Positions 26,301 through 35,025 of a stretch of DNA of 64,000 nt are shown here, in pieces. Numbering within the stretch: position 1 is the first letter of the stretch; every line of letters begins with the position of its first letter. The stretch lies in NCBI GenBank assembly GCA_900544075.1, contig UQTJ01000012.1, positions 1 to 64,000 on the forward strand. The letters run 5' to 3'. A model generated the notes under the pieces. It was not told the DNA's origin. It saw nothing but the letters and a program-made list of their open reading frames with translations, and made no database searches. A program made the translations under genes and the position numbers. This stretch comes from an uncultured Bacteroides sp. GTDB taxonomy: Bacteria; Bacteroidota; Bacteroidia; Bacteroidales; Bacteroidaceae.

Positions 26301-29152
26301 TGTGTTTATCTAAAAGACTTTTAATTGTCCTTATGGAATTGAAACTATGTAGATTATTCGCAAGGCAACGATTGGGATATACTTTTAATTGTACCTTATG
26401 GAATTGAAACAAGATTGGGGGCTATGGGGGGGGTGATTATCTGTCTTTTAATTGTACCTTATGGAATTGAAACAAGGACTATACATATATATTTGCAGAA
26501 AACGATATCCTTTTAATTGTACCTTATGGAATTGAAACCAATTAGACGGGATAGGGTTTCAAGATTTACTATCTTTTAATTGTACCTTATGGAATTGAAA
26601 CTTAAAGAAACCTGATTGACGAAATTGATAAACATACTTTTAATTGTACCTTATGGAATTGAAACCGATTTCGCAAAGAAAATTATGGAGTGCAAAGGAA
26701 CTTTTAATTGTACCTTATGGAATTGAAACACGTATTCGGCTGTTGAATATACTGAAAGCAACAAACTTTTAATTGTACCTTATGGAATTGAAACCTCATA
26801 CGCATGGCGCAGTACTATGGGAGTAGGAACACTTTTAATTGTACCTTATGGAATTGAAACGAAGTAAAAACGTATTACCATAATAAGAGATTACACTTTT
26901 AATTGTACCTTATGGAATTGAAACATAGTATATACAGTTACCGACAATGAAACCGGCAACCTTTTAATTGTACCTTATGGAATTGAAACTCAGGACCCGA
27001 ATTATACATAGAGTGAATGACATCCCCTTTTAATTGTACCTTATGGAATTGAAACGCTTGGATTAACTATATGACTAACTTCAACAAGACTTTTAATTGT
27101 ACCTTATGGAATTGAAACTATGGTACGCATGTACGCTTATATATCAAGTGAGTACTTTTAATTGTACCTTATGGAATTGAAACTTAGTGCATTACAACCG
27201 ATGGGATTGCAGATAGCTATCTTTTAATTGTACCTTATGGAATTGAAACTCCGCGAACTTAGAAAAAAAGCGGCAGCCGAACAATCTTTTAATTGTACCT
27301 TATGGAATTGAAACAAGTATTAATCGAACTATTAGTATTATCTTTCTGACTTTTAATTGTACCTTATGGAATTGAAACAAACTTGCACGGTCACAATTGG
27401 ATAATCAAAGTTCCTTTTAATTGTACCTTATGGAATTGAAACTTAAAGAAACCTGATTGACGAAATTGATAAACATACTTTTAATTGTACCTTATGGAAT
27501 TGAAACATTTGGTTTTAGAACCATTTCATATTGTGTATTACTTTTAATTGTAACCTTATGGAATTGAAACATATCAACGCGACAGAAGCAGAAACTGCGA
27601 ACGCAAACTTTTAATTGTACCTTATGGAATTGAAACATGTCCGCAAGGCTTTGGGTCTGTTCCGCGACCGCTTTTAATTGTACCTTATGGAATTGAAACT
27701 ACTTGTCGTCATCTTCTTCAAGAGCAGATGGATAACTTTTAATTGTACCTTATGGAATTGAAACAATGATGTGGCAGCACCAACAATAGCACTGCCAGCA
27801 CCTTTTAATTGTACCTTATGGAATTGAAACCAATGGGTTAAGGACTTCATGGCAGAAAGGTATAACCTTTTAATTGTACCTTATGGAATTGAAACAATTG
27901 TGTTTGTGAGCTTCAATGCGTCCTCGCAACTTTTAATTGTACCTTATGGAATTGAAACAACACCAACAAGTGGTTTGTCACAGTTGCGCAGTAAACTTTT
28001 AATTGTACCTTATGGAATTGAAACTGATTTTAAAATTTTACTGTTGTACTATCTGCTTGTTCTTTTAATTGTACCTTATGGAATTGAAACTCCGAGTTGA
28101 TGGCATGGTCAGAGTATTTATCATCCCTTTTAATTGTACCTTATGGAATTGAAACCAATTAGACGGTATCGGATATCAAGACCTTTTAGAACTTTTAATT
28201 GTACCTTATGGAATTGAAACATGCCTAATAAGATGCTCTCTCCTTTCCCACTGTTAGCTTTTAATTGTACCTTATGGAATTGAAACTAAGGGACTGGGAA
28301 GAAATAAGGCTGAAAGTTGCTACATCTTTTAATTGTACCTTATGGAATTGAAACAAATCTTCGCCAAGTTCTGTTATAAACCAATAACGCTTTTAATTGT
28401 ACATTATAGGAATTGAAACAGAGAGGATGAAAGGTACCATGGCAGACTATACTGCTTTTAATTGTACCTTATGGAATTGAGACGAAAGCTGACACATTCG
28501 GCAATGAATATGCTGATACTTTTAATTGTACCTTATGGAATTGAAACTTGACATAATAAGGGTTATTACGGTCATCACGGAAACTTTTAATTGTACCTTA
28601 TGGAATTGAAACAATTGGACGGAATAGGATATCAAGATTTACTAATGCCTTTTAATTGTACCTTATGGAATTGAAACAATTGCAGCCATCGTCTGTTATC
28701 TTCGTTATTGGTCTTTTAATTGTACCTTATGGAATTGAAACTACTCAATAACCAAAACAAACAACAATGAAACGAGCTTTTAATTGTACTTTATGGAATT
28801 GAAACTTGCGTCTTGTGCAATTTCCCATTTGTCCGCCCTAACTTTTAATTGTACCTTATGGAATTGAAACACATTATGGTTAGCTGTGTTGATACCGTCA
28901 AAAGCCTTTTAATTGTACCTTATGGAATTGAAAGAATATATCTCCTGATGCATGGCACGATATAATCTACTTTTAATTGTACCTCATGGAATTGAAACTC
29001 TACTGATTGACGCATTATAGGAATAATTTCTATTCCTTTTAATTGTACCATATGGAATAGAAATACTGATGTAACTTCGCTTTTTAATTGCCTTTTATTA
29101 TGTTGAAATATTTACGCTTTCCGGATATAATTGTATTCTATGAATTTGAAAC
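23347..29152 (+). CRISPR. Long type I CRISPR array, about 89 repeats plus eroded copies
   Basis: A 29-base repeat begins CTTTTAATTG and ends GGAATTGAAAC. By hand I count about 89 recognisable copies from 23347 to 29064, with spacers mostly 34-37 bases. The leader side is near cas2. Nearly all copies in the first half are perfect; variants occur at about 26318, 27541, 28390, 28455, 28777, 28905, 28970 and 29036. After the last recognisable copy two more eroded copies can be seen (29080-29109 and 29125-29151). The ATTGAAAC end fits Cas6-processed repeats of type I-B. One spacer is present twice exactly, and several are near-copies. Long reading frames here are artefacts of the 29-base repeat. 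Confidence 0.97.
29125..29151 (+). repeat. Strongly eroded terminal CRISPR repeat
   Basis: ATAATTGTATTCTATG then AATTTGAAAC align with the repeat with several changes. Together with 29080-29109 it shows that the array once extended further. Confidence 0.55.
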
Positions 29153-29324
29153 AAAGTCGATAAATTGATTGTTTAATTATCGTTGTCTGTTTATAGGACA
29201 AATGTCGTAAGTTTGAAAATAGTCCGCAATTCGTTGTTTACCGGATTTTTTTAAAAAAGAATGATAAAACAAATATATTAATTAATATTTCTCTATATTA
29301 AAGATTAAGAATTCTGTTTTTTTA

Positions 29325-29342
29325 TACATTTGTAGAATCTAA
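29325..29342 (+). promoter_or_regulatory. Promoter of the HNH operon with TTTGTAGAATCTAA
   Basis: TACATTTG (29325-29332) fits TAnnTTTG. The 14 bases from 29329 to 29342 recur exactly at 33227-33240, in the promoter of the patatin gene. Confidence 0.55.
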
Positions 29343-29361
29343 ACTATATAACAGTTTGAGA

Positions 29362-30435
29362 ATGTTAGAACTAACTCATAAAAACATACTATCCACCAAC
29401 CGAATAGGAAAAATATTCGAAAATACGTCAGCCACGTACAAATATTTCTGGTTTCTGTCAATTATGCAGATTCATGCAAAGACAGAGAACTTAAATATAA
29501 ACGTATGGGATATTGTTACGCGAATGGTGGCAAATGCATGGTATCCGATACATTATTTTAAATTATCGTTCGGAAAGTCAGATTCTTTATATGGGATTGT
29601 AAATCAACTTCATAAGGAAATAAATATTCCTATTGATGCAGGAGTGGAAGCAGTTATTGAAGGCATAAAATCATATAATGAGAGTCCTTTAGTTAAGAAA
29701 CTGTTACGCACGCTTACATTGAATGTTCCTTACAGATTCTTGCGTCCGTGGATTGATACTTCTGATGACAGAGAAATGGTAAGACGTTCGCAGATGTTAG
29801 AGAATGATTGTCTGTATTCCATTCATAAGGAAGGGACAGATTTTTATATCAACATCAATCCAAAATGGAATGATTTCCTGCACAGGCATTACAATGTGCT
29901 GATGGATTTTGCTTACTGGAATCTTACTTTATTTCTTCAGGCACGAAATCCGAATGTTCCTGCTATACCAAATAAGTTGATTAGACCTGAGGTTAGAAAT
30001 AGTCTGGCTGCACAACATCGCTATTGGAATGATATAATAAGGCTTTCGGGGCCTGTGAACTGCATTTATACAGGACGGAAGTTGTATATCAATGAATATG
30101 ACCTTGACCATTTTATACCGTGGAGCTTTGTTTCGCATGATTTGCTTTGGAATCTGATTCCTGCTGATGGGAGTATTAATTCATCGAAAAGCAATCGGTT
30201 GCCGGATTTGAATATATATCTTCCTAAATTGGCTTCAATGCAATTACACGGACTTAAAACCTTTGTAAAATCGGATAAGAAATCGAAAATACTTGAAGAT
30301 TTTATCTCGCTTGGCTATACTGCAAATGAATTGGTAAATATGAGTGACGTGGAATTTCTTAATGTCTTTGAGCGTACGTTTACTCCTATGAACCAGATAG
30401 CTTTAAATATGGGATTTGAAACCTGGAAATACTGA
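29362..30435 (+). CDS. HNH endonuclease-domain protein beside the CRISPR array
   Basis: A 357-residue protein. Residues 1-225 are mostly helical and unassigned. Near residue 232 it has CIYTGRKL, followed by an HNH motif: YDLDHFIPWSF (D249-H250), LLWNLIPADGSIN (N264) and SSKSNRLP (N278). The arrangement is that of an active HNH nuclease. It lies four bases before the methyltransferase-HIT gene, so the two probably act together. Start 29362 is preferred over the TTG at 29356 and fits the promoter at 29325. It may be a defence effector; the target (phage DNA or RNA) is not known. Confidence 0.78.
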   Translation: MLELTHKNILSTNRIGKIFENTSATYKYFWFLSIMQIHAKTENLNINVWDIVTRMVANAWYPIHYFKLSFGKSDSLYGIVNQLHKEINIPIDAGVEAVIEGIKSYNESPLVKKLLRTLTLNVPYRFLRPWIDTSDDREMVRRSQMLENDCLYSIHKEGTDFYININPKWNDFLHRHYNVLMDFAYWNLTLFLQARNPNVPAIPNKLIRPEVRNSLAAQHRYWNDIIRLSGPVNCIYTGRKLYINEYDLDHFIPWSFVSHDLLWNLIPADGSINSSKSNRLPDLNIYLPKLASMQLHGLKTFVKSDKKSKILEDFISLGYTANELVNMSDVEFLNVFERTFTPMNQIALNMGFETWKY

Positions 30436-30439
30436 TATT

Positions 30440-31537
30440 ATGGAAAAAATAAATCATCCTTATTTGACGGCAATCAGACGAACCAGTTTGTCTGTGCCAA
30501 CTCGTTTTCTGAAGGAACATAACTTGCTGAACGGAAGAATTTTAGACTTCGGTTGTGGCTACGGTTTTGATACAGATGAGTTACATAAACAGGGATATGA
30601 TATCACTGGATATGATTATTATTACAGGCCAGACTATCCAGAGGGGAAGTTTGATACTATAATATGTAATTATGTGCTCAATGTGCTTGAACCGTATGCG
30701 CAGGCAGAGGTGATGATGAATGTAACAAATTTGCTTGAACCTAACGGGACTGCTTATTTTGCAGTGAGAAGGGATATTAAGGAAGAGGGATTCAGACTGC
30801 ATGCTATTCATAGGCAATATACTTATCAGTGTAACGTAAGGTTGCCGTTCAAGAGTATGGAATGTAATTCAAGTTATGAATTATATCAGTATAATCATTT
30901 TAATAAGTTGCCAAGAACGGTAGAAAATGGATGTCCGTTCTGTAGGCTGTCAAGGCGTGTTGAAATAATATGCGAAACAGCTACTTGTGTGGCATTTTAT
31001 GATGGCTATCCTGTATCTCCGGGGCATGCTCTTATTATCCCTAAAAGACATGTTGCTTCATATTTCGATTTGACTAACCATGAAAGGGAAGCAATGAATG
31101 TTATGCTTCAGTATGTCAGACAGAAAATAGATGAAAGGTTTCATCCTGACGGCTACAATATAGGAATAAATGTGAATGAGGCTGCCGGCCAGTCTGTATT
31201 TCATGTACATATGCACGTTATCCCCAGATATAAGGGTGATGTACCTAACCCTAAAGGTGGGGTAAGGGGTGTTATACCGAACAAGCAGAATTATAATGCT
31301 GCTCCATTGAAAAATGAAACTATAGAAGTGCCGAAGCCTGAAAAGAAGAAAGCCTATACTGTGGAACAGAAAAGAAGCGAACACGGAAATGCCTATGTTC
31401 CATGGGATGATGAAGCGGACAGACTGCTCTGCCGTATGTATGACGAGGGTAAAAGCATCAGTCTGCTTTCCGATATATTTGAACGTACACAGGGCGCAAT
31501 AAGAAGTCGTTTGAAGAAGTTGGGAAAAATAGAGTGA
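30440..31537 (+). CDS. Methyltransferase-HIT-Myb three-domain fusion
   Basis: A 365-residue protein with three parts. Residues 1-150: a class I SAM-dependent methyltransferase-like domain (TAIRRTSLSVPTRFL, motif I DFGCGYG at 36-42, NYVLNVLEP), similar in pattern to the putative methyltransferases associated with DNA phosphorothioation loci. Residues about 165-285: a HIT domain with CPFC, GHALIIPKRHV and the catalytic FHVHMHVIP (H255, H257, H259), a fold that hydrolyses nucleotide phosphates. The C-terminal 55 residues (WDDEADRLLCRMYDEGKSI, then GAIRSRLKKLG) look like a Myb/SANT-type DNA-binding helix set. It follows the HNH gene by four bases. The combination suggests DNA or nucleotide modification linked to the nuclease. 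Confidence 0.78.
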   Translation: MEKINHPYLTAIRRTSLSVPTRFLKEHNLLNGRILDFGCGYGFDTDELHKQGYDITGYDYYYRPDYPEGKFDTIICNYVLNVLEPYAQAEVMMNVTNLLEPNGTAYFAVRRDIKEEGFRLHAIHRQYTYQCNVRLPFKSMECNSSYELYQYNHFNKLPRTVENGCPFCRLSRRVEIICETATCVAFYDGYPVSPGHALIIPKRHVASYFDLTNHEREAMNVMLQYVRQKIDERFHPDGYNIGINVNEAAGQSVFHVHMHVIPRYKGDVPNPKGGVRGVIPNKQNYNAAPLKNETIEVPKPEKKKAYTVEQKRSEHGNAYVPWDDEADRLLCRMYDEGKSISLLSDIFERTQGAIRSRLKKLGKIE

Positions 31538-31602
31538 TATTCTTAGGTGTATTGCTTCTACTGAAATTCTATGCTATATTTTGATTTCAGAAACATAATT
31601 TT

Positions 31603-31610
31603 TATTTTTG
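31603..31610 (+). promoter_or_regulatory. -7 box of the toxin-antitoxin operon
   Basis: TATTTTTG fits TAnnTTTG and would start transcription after the ATG at 31608, supporting the start at 31704. Confidence 0.4.
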
Positions 31611-31703
31611 TATGAAGTTCATTTCATATTTGCTTCTTGGAATAAACAGATAATTAAAACAAAATTCGGTACGCATGTGTACCAAATTGCAATAGAAAAT
31701 AGT

Positions 31704-32720
31704 ATGAAAGATTTGACCATATCAAACATAGAAAGGCAGAATGTACTTAACAACCGTTATGCAGTCAGTAAAGTACAGGAGCATCTTGATATTGAAGGAA
31801 TGCTCTTTGAGGGAGAGTATCGCTTTACAAAAAAAATGGTTGCTGATTTTTATGAAGTAGAGGAACGAACAATAGAGCGTTACTTGGAAAAATATTCTGA
31901 TGAGTTGTCTGCTAACGGTTATGTTTTATGTAAGGGTAAACATCTGAAAGAGTTTAAATTACAATTTGCTCCCGTCATAAATGTCGGGAGCAAAACAACC
32001 CAACTTGGATTGTTTAACTTTCGCTCTTTCTTGAATATTGGTATGCTGCTTACAGAGAGCGAGAAAGCTAAAAAGGTCCGTAGTATTATTTTGGATTTTG
32101 TCATTACCACTATCAACGAAAAGACTGGTGGAGGAACAAAATATATAAATCGCAGGGATGTAAATTATCTTCCTGCTGCAATCACAGAAGAAAACTATCG
32201 TAAAAATCTTACTTCTGCCATTAATAAATATGTGGATGGGCATCCGACATACAAGTATTCTCAGATTACGGATTTCATCTATAAAGCAGTTTTCAAAGAG
32301 AATGCCAAAGAATACAGGGAAATTTTGAGACTTGACTCTAAGGATAATGTTCGGCATACGCTTTATTCAGAGGTCCTGTTGGTCATCTCTTCTTTTGAAA
32401 ACGGAGTGGGTGCAGCCATCAGTGAACGATTTAAAGAAAACGGTTGCAGATTGCTTACAATTGACGAAGTGGAGCGTATTGTAAACGAACTTGCCGAACA
32501 CCCAATGCAGAAGCCTTATCTGAATGATGCCAGGACTAAAATGGCTTCAAGGGATTTCAGCTTCCGGGATGCGTATCATGGTAATATAGCTGATTACCTG
32601 CAAGCTGTTACACCTGAAGAGTTTGAACGATTCATCGGTGACCAGTCTATTGATTTTGACCGTATCTTAGCGGATAACAAAGATGTGCTTAAACGCTTAA
32701 AGCAGGCAGAAGATGAGTAA
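31704..32720 (+). CDS. RhuM/antitoxin-like DNA-binding protein
   Basis: A 338-residue protein with an N-terminal DNA-binding segment (FTKKMVADFYEVEERTIERYLEKYSDEL) like RhuM-type or KilA-type proteins, and a long helical remainder. Such proteins are often found directly before a Fic/Doc gene. Its stop overlaps the start of the next gene by eight bases. It is probably the antitoxin or regulator that neutralises the Fic-type toxin, but no inhibition helix (S/T)xxxE(G/N) was identified with certainty. Start 31704 (MKDLTISNIERQ) is chosen because the longer frame from 31608 begins at the predicted -7 box. Confidence 0.65.
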   Translation: MKDLTISNIERQNVLNNRYAVSKVQEHLDIEGMLFEGEYRFTKKMVADFYEVEERTIERYLEKYSDELSANGYVLCKGKHLKEFKLQFAPVINVGSKTTQLGLFNFRSFLNIGMLLTESEKAKKVRSIILDFVITTINEKTGGGTKYINRRDVNYLPAAITEENYRKNLTSAINKYVDGHPTYKYSQITDFIYKAVFKENAKEYREILRLDSKDNVRHTLYSEVLLVISSFENGVGAAISERFKENGCRLLTIDEVERIVNELAEHPMQKPYLNDARTKMASRDFSFRDAYHGNIADYLQAVTPEEFERFIGDQSIDFDRILADNKDVLKRLKQAEDE

Positions 32721-33189
32721 GGGAATTATTTACATAGATTACGACGAAGCTTTAAACATCTATGGCAAAATGATTGATGCCAGTGATGGTGGCTTTGAAG
32801 GAGTGCGTGATGAAGGTGGTATTCGTGCAACATTGGACTTTGTGCAAAATGATTTATATTATCCGACCTTTTCCGACAAACTGACCTATCTGATGTATAG
32901 ATTCTGTTCCGGGCACTTTTTTAATGATGGAAATAAGCGTATTGCACTGACTTTGGGCGCGTACTTCTTACATAAAAACAATTACTATTGGCACGCTTGT
33001 ATCTGTATGCGCACATTGGAAGCTGTCATTTATCATGTGGCAGCATCGAACATTGACCAAGACTTGCTGTTACGCATTGTCAATAGCTTTATGACGAGCA
33101 AAGATTATGACGAAGAACTGAAAATAGATATTGCCAATGCTATGAGTAAAGGTGAGTTGGGAATACAGGGAGAGGATTACGAACAATGA
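32713..33189 (+). CDS. Doc/Fic family toxin
   Basis: A 158-residue Fic-fold protein of Doc size. The Fic motif reads HFFNDGNKR (residues about 68-76) after a GFEGVRDEGGIRATLDFVQ segment that recalls the Doc family's G(L/F)(R)D(...)L pattern. In Doc the motif is HxFxNANKR and the enzyme phosphorylates EF-Tu, while Fic (HPFxxGNGR) AMPylates targets. Here the GNKR ending is between these, so the reaction cannot be fixed. Translationally coupled to the upstream gene. Expected to act as a growth-arrest toxin. Confidence 0.78.
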   Translation: MSKGIIYIDYDEALNIYGKMIDASDGGFEGVRDEGGIRATLDFVQNDLYYPTFSDKLTYLMYRFCSGHFFNDGNKRIALTLGAYFLHKNNYYWHACICMRTLEAVIYHVAASNIDQDLLLRIVNSFMTSKDYDEELKIDIANAMSKGELGIQGEDYEQ

Positions 33190-33222
33190 ATGGCAAACAA
33201 TTAAAAAATCAGCCGATTTTTT

Positions 33223-33240
33223 TACCTTTGTAGAATCTAA
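33223..33240 (+). promoter_or_regulatory. Promoter of the patatin gene with TTTGTAGAATCTAA
   Basis: TACCTTTG (33223-33230) fits TAnnTTTG and lies 25 bases before the ATG at 33255. The 14 bases 33227-33240 repeat those at 29329-29342. Confidence 0.55.
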
Positions 33241-33254
33241 TAACACCGAACAAC

Positions 33255-34058
33255 ATGGAAAATCAAACAATCGCAAAAGAGAAAAACGATATAGAGAAAC
33301 ACTATCCTTATGGCATAGGGCTGGCTCTAAGCGGAGGAGGGGCGAAAGGTTTTGCCCATCTTGGTGCCATACAGGCATTGGAAGAGAAGGGTATAAGGCC
33401 TGATATAATAGCCGGAACGAGTGCGGGAGCCATAGTAGGGGCTTTCTATGCGTGCGGATTTAAGCCTAAAGAGATTCTGGAGATGTTTATGAAGCATGAC
33501 GTAAAGGATTTTCTAAGCTTTACTTTGCCTAAAGAGTCTTTCCTTAAGTATGACGGATTCAGGAAATTTATGGAGAAAACATTCCCGGTAAAGAGTTTTG
33601 AGGAATTGAAAATACCGCTATATACAGTGGCTGCTGATTTTGATAATGGACTGTGTAAGGTATTTACCGAGGGTGAACTTGTTCCAAGGGTGTTGGCTTC
33701 GTGTACTATACCTATTGTGTTCAAACCTATAAAGATAGACGGGGTGAGATATGTGGACGGAGGACTGTTTAAGAATTTCCCGGTCTCTCCGATACGTGGC
33801 TTGTGTCGTAAGGTTATAGGGGTGAATGTTTCTCCAAAAATGGTGGAGGAATATGAGGACAACGTCCTGCATGTGGCTGTACGTTCTTATCAGTTTATGT
33901 TCAAGCAGAATGCTGTTGAGGATTCAAAACTGTGTGACTTGCTACTGGAGGTGGACTCGATAGATGAAGTGAGTACCTTTGACCTGAAAAATGCTTACAA
34001 GATATATGAACAGGGCTATGTACAGATGGTAGAACTGCTGGAGAAGAATAATAATTGA
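33255..34058 (+). CDS. Patatin-like phospholipase
   Basis: A 267-residue patatin-domain protein with the oxyanion-hole motif LSGGGAKG (25-32), nucleophile elbow GTSAG (S56) and catalytic aspartate in VDGGLF (D168). This is the Ser-Asp dyad of bacterial patatins such as RssA. No signal peptide, so probably cytoplasmic lipid acyl hydrolase; the substrate is unknown. Patatins also occur as CBASS effectors, but no cyclase is nearby and this protein looks like the ordinary housekeeping Bacteroides type. Its G+C rises relative to the genes before it, marking the end of the island. Confidence 0.88.
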   Translation: MENQTIAKEKNDIEKHYPYGIGLALSGGGAKGFAHLGAIQALEEKGIRPDIIAGTSAGAIVGAFYACGFKPKEILEMFMKHDVKDFLSFTLPKESFLKYDGFRKFMEKTFPVKSFEELKIPLYTVAADFDNGLCKVFTEGELVPRVLASCTIPIVFKPIKIDGVRYVDGGLFKNFPVSPIRGLCRKVIGVNVSPKMVEEYEDNVLHVAVRSYQFMFKQNAVEDSKLCDLLLEVDSIDEVSTFDLKNAYKIYEQGYVQMVELLEKNNN

Positions 34059-34145
34059 AAATTAAGAATTAATGGTTCTTGGTTGTTGGAAACTTTATGA
34101 ATGGAACTAAAAACCAACAACTCAAAAACTTAAAAACTCATACAC

Positions 34146-35018
34146 ATGGAAAAATTATCGAATAGCGAACTGCAGATAATGGTGTCGGCCGATGGTGCCG
34201 AACTTTGCAGCTTACAGTGTAACGGAAAGGAGTATTTGTGGCAGGCTGACCCTGCTTACTGGAACAGACATTCGCCGGTACTTTTCCCTATTGTGGGAAG
34301 GGTGTGGGACAATACATACAGATGCTGCGGTGAGACTTATTCGCTCGGACAGCATGGTTTCGCACGCGATATGAAGTTTCAGCTTGTGAGCCTGAAGGAT
34401 GACGAGGTGTGGTACAGGCTGACGGACAATGAGGAAACTCACAAGAAATATCCTTACAGTTTCTGTCTTGAGATAGGCTACAGGATTGAACAGAAGAAGG
34501 TTCATGTGATGTGGAGGGTGAAGAATACCGGCAAGGGGGATATGTATTTCCAGATTGGAGCGCATCCGGCTTTCTATTTCCCGGGATATGATGCTGACAC
34601 TAAGGAACGCGGTTTCTTCGGATTCGACAAAAAAGAGGGGCTGGAATATATCCTGATAGGCGAAAAGGGGTGTGCGAATACTGACGTGCGCTATCCTCTG
34701 GAGTTGAAGGACGGACTCTTGCCTATGGATACTTCTACTTTCGATGGTGATGCATTGATATTGGAGAACGGACAGGTGGGTGAGGTGGCTCTCTATGACA
34801 ACTCGCGCAAGGCTGTGCTTCGTCTGCTGTTCGATGCGCCTGTAGTGGGACTGTGGTCGCCTCCGGGAAAGAATGCTCCGTTTGTATGCATTGAGCCGTG
34901 GTACGGACGTTGCGACAGAATGAATTTCGAAGGAGAATATAAGGATAAGGACTGGATTCAGTATCTGCCGGAGAATGGTACGTTTGATGGCGGATATGTG
35001 ATTGAAATAATGGAATAG
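34146..35018 (+). CDS. Aldose 1-epimerase (LacX-like) family protein
   Basis: A 290-residue beta-sandwich protein with the aldose epimerase signatures: LGQHGFARDM (H70), QIGAHPAFYFP (H140) and CIEPWYGR (Glu near 257). The LacX/YeaD branch matches best, where the substrate is often a hexose or hexose-6-phosphate. No signal peptide. It is 7 bases ahead of sbcD and likely co-transcribed. Upstream (34090-34145) short AACTCAAAA-type repeats fill the gap. Confidence 0.85.
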   Translation: MEKLSNSELQIMVSADGAELCSLQCNGKEYLWQADPAYWNRHSPVLFPIVGRVWDNTYRCCGETYSLGQHGFARDMKFQLVSLKDDEVWYRLTDNEETHKKYPYSFCLEIGYRIEQKKVHVMWRVKNTGKGDMYFQIGAHPAFYFPGYDADTKERGFFGFDKKEGLEYILIGEKGCANTDVRYPLELKDGLLPMDTSTFDGDALILENGQVGEVALYDNSRKAVLRLLFDAPVVGLWSPPGKNAPFVCIEPWYGRCDRMNFEGEYKDKDWIQYLPENGTFDGGYVIEIME

Positions 35019-35025
35019 GGATTTT

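Noticed and set aside
23203..28100. Open frames within the CRISPR leader and array (23203-23436, 24582-24776, 25745-25993, 27849-28100)
   Set aside because: They repeat the peptide LIVPYGIET, which is the translation of the repeat itself; they are array artefacts.
23347..29152. Self-targeting spacers matching this window
   Set aside because: I did not see any spacer matching another part of the window; a full search is needed and cannot be run by eye.
33255..34058. Patatin as a CBASS effector
   Set aside because: No cyclase or ancillary gene is adjacent, and it has its own promoter and higher G+C than the defence island.
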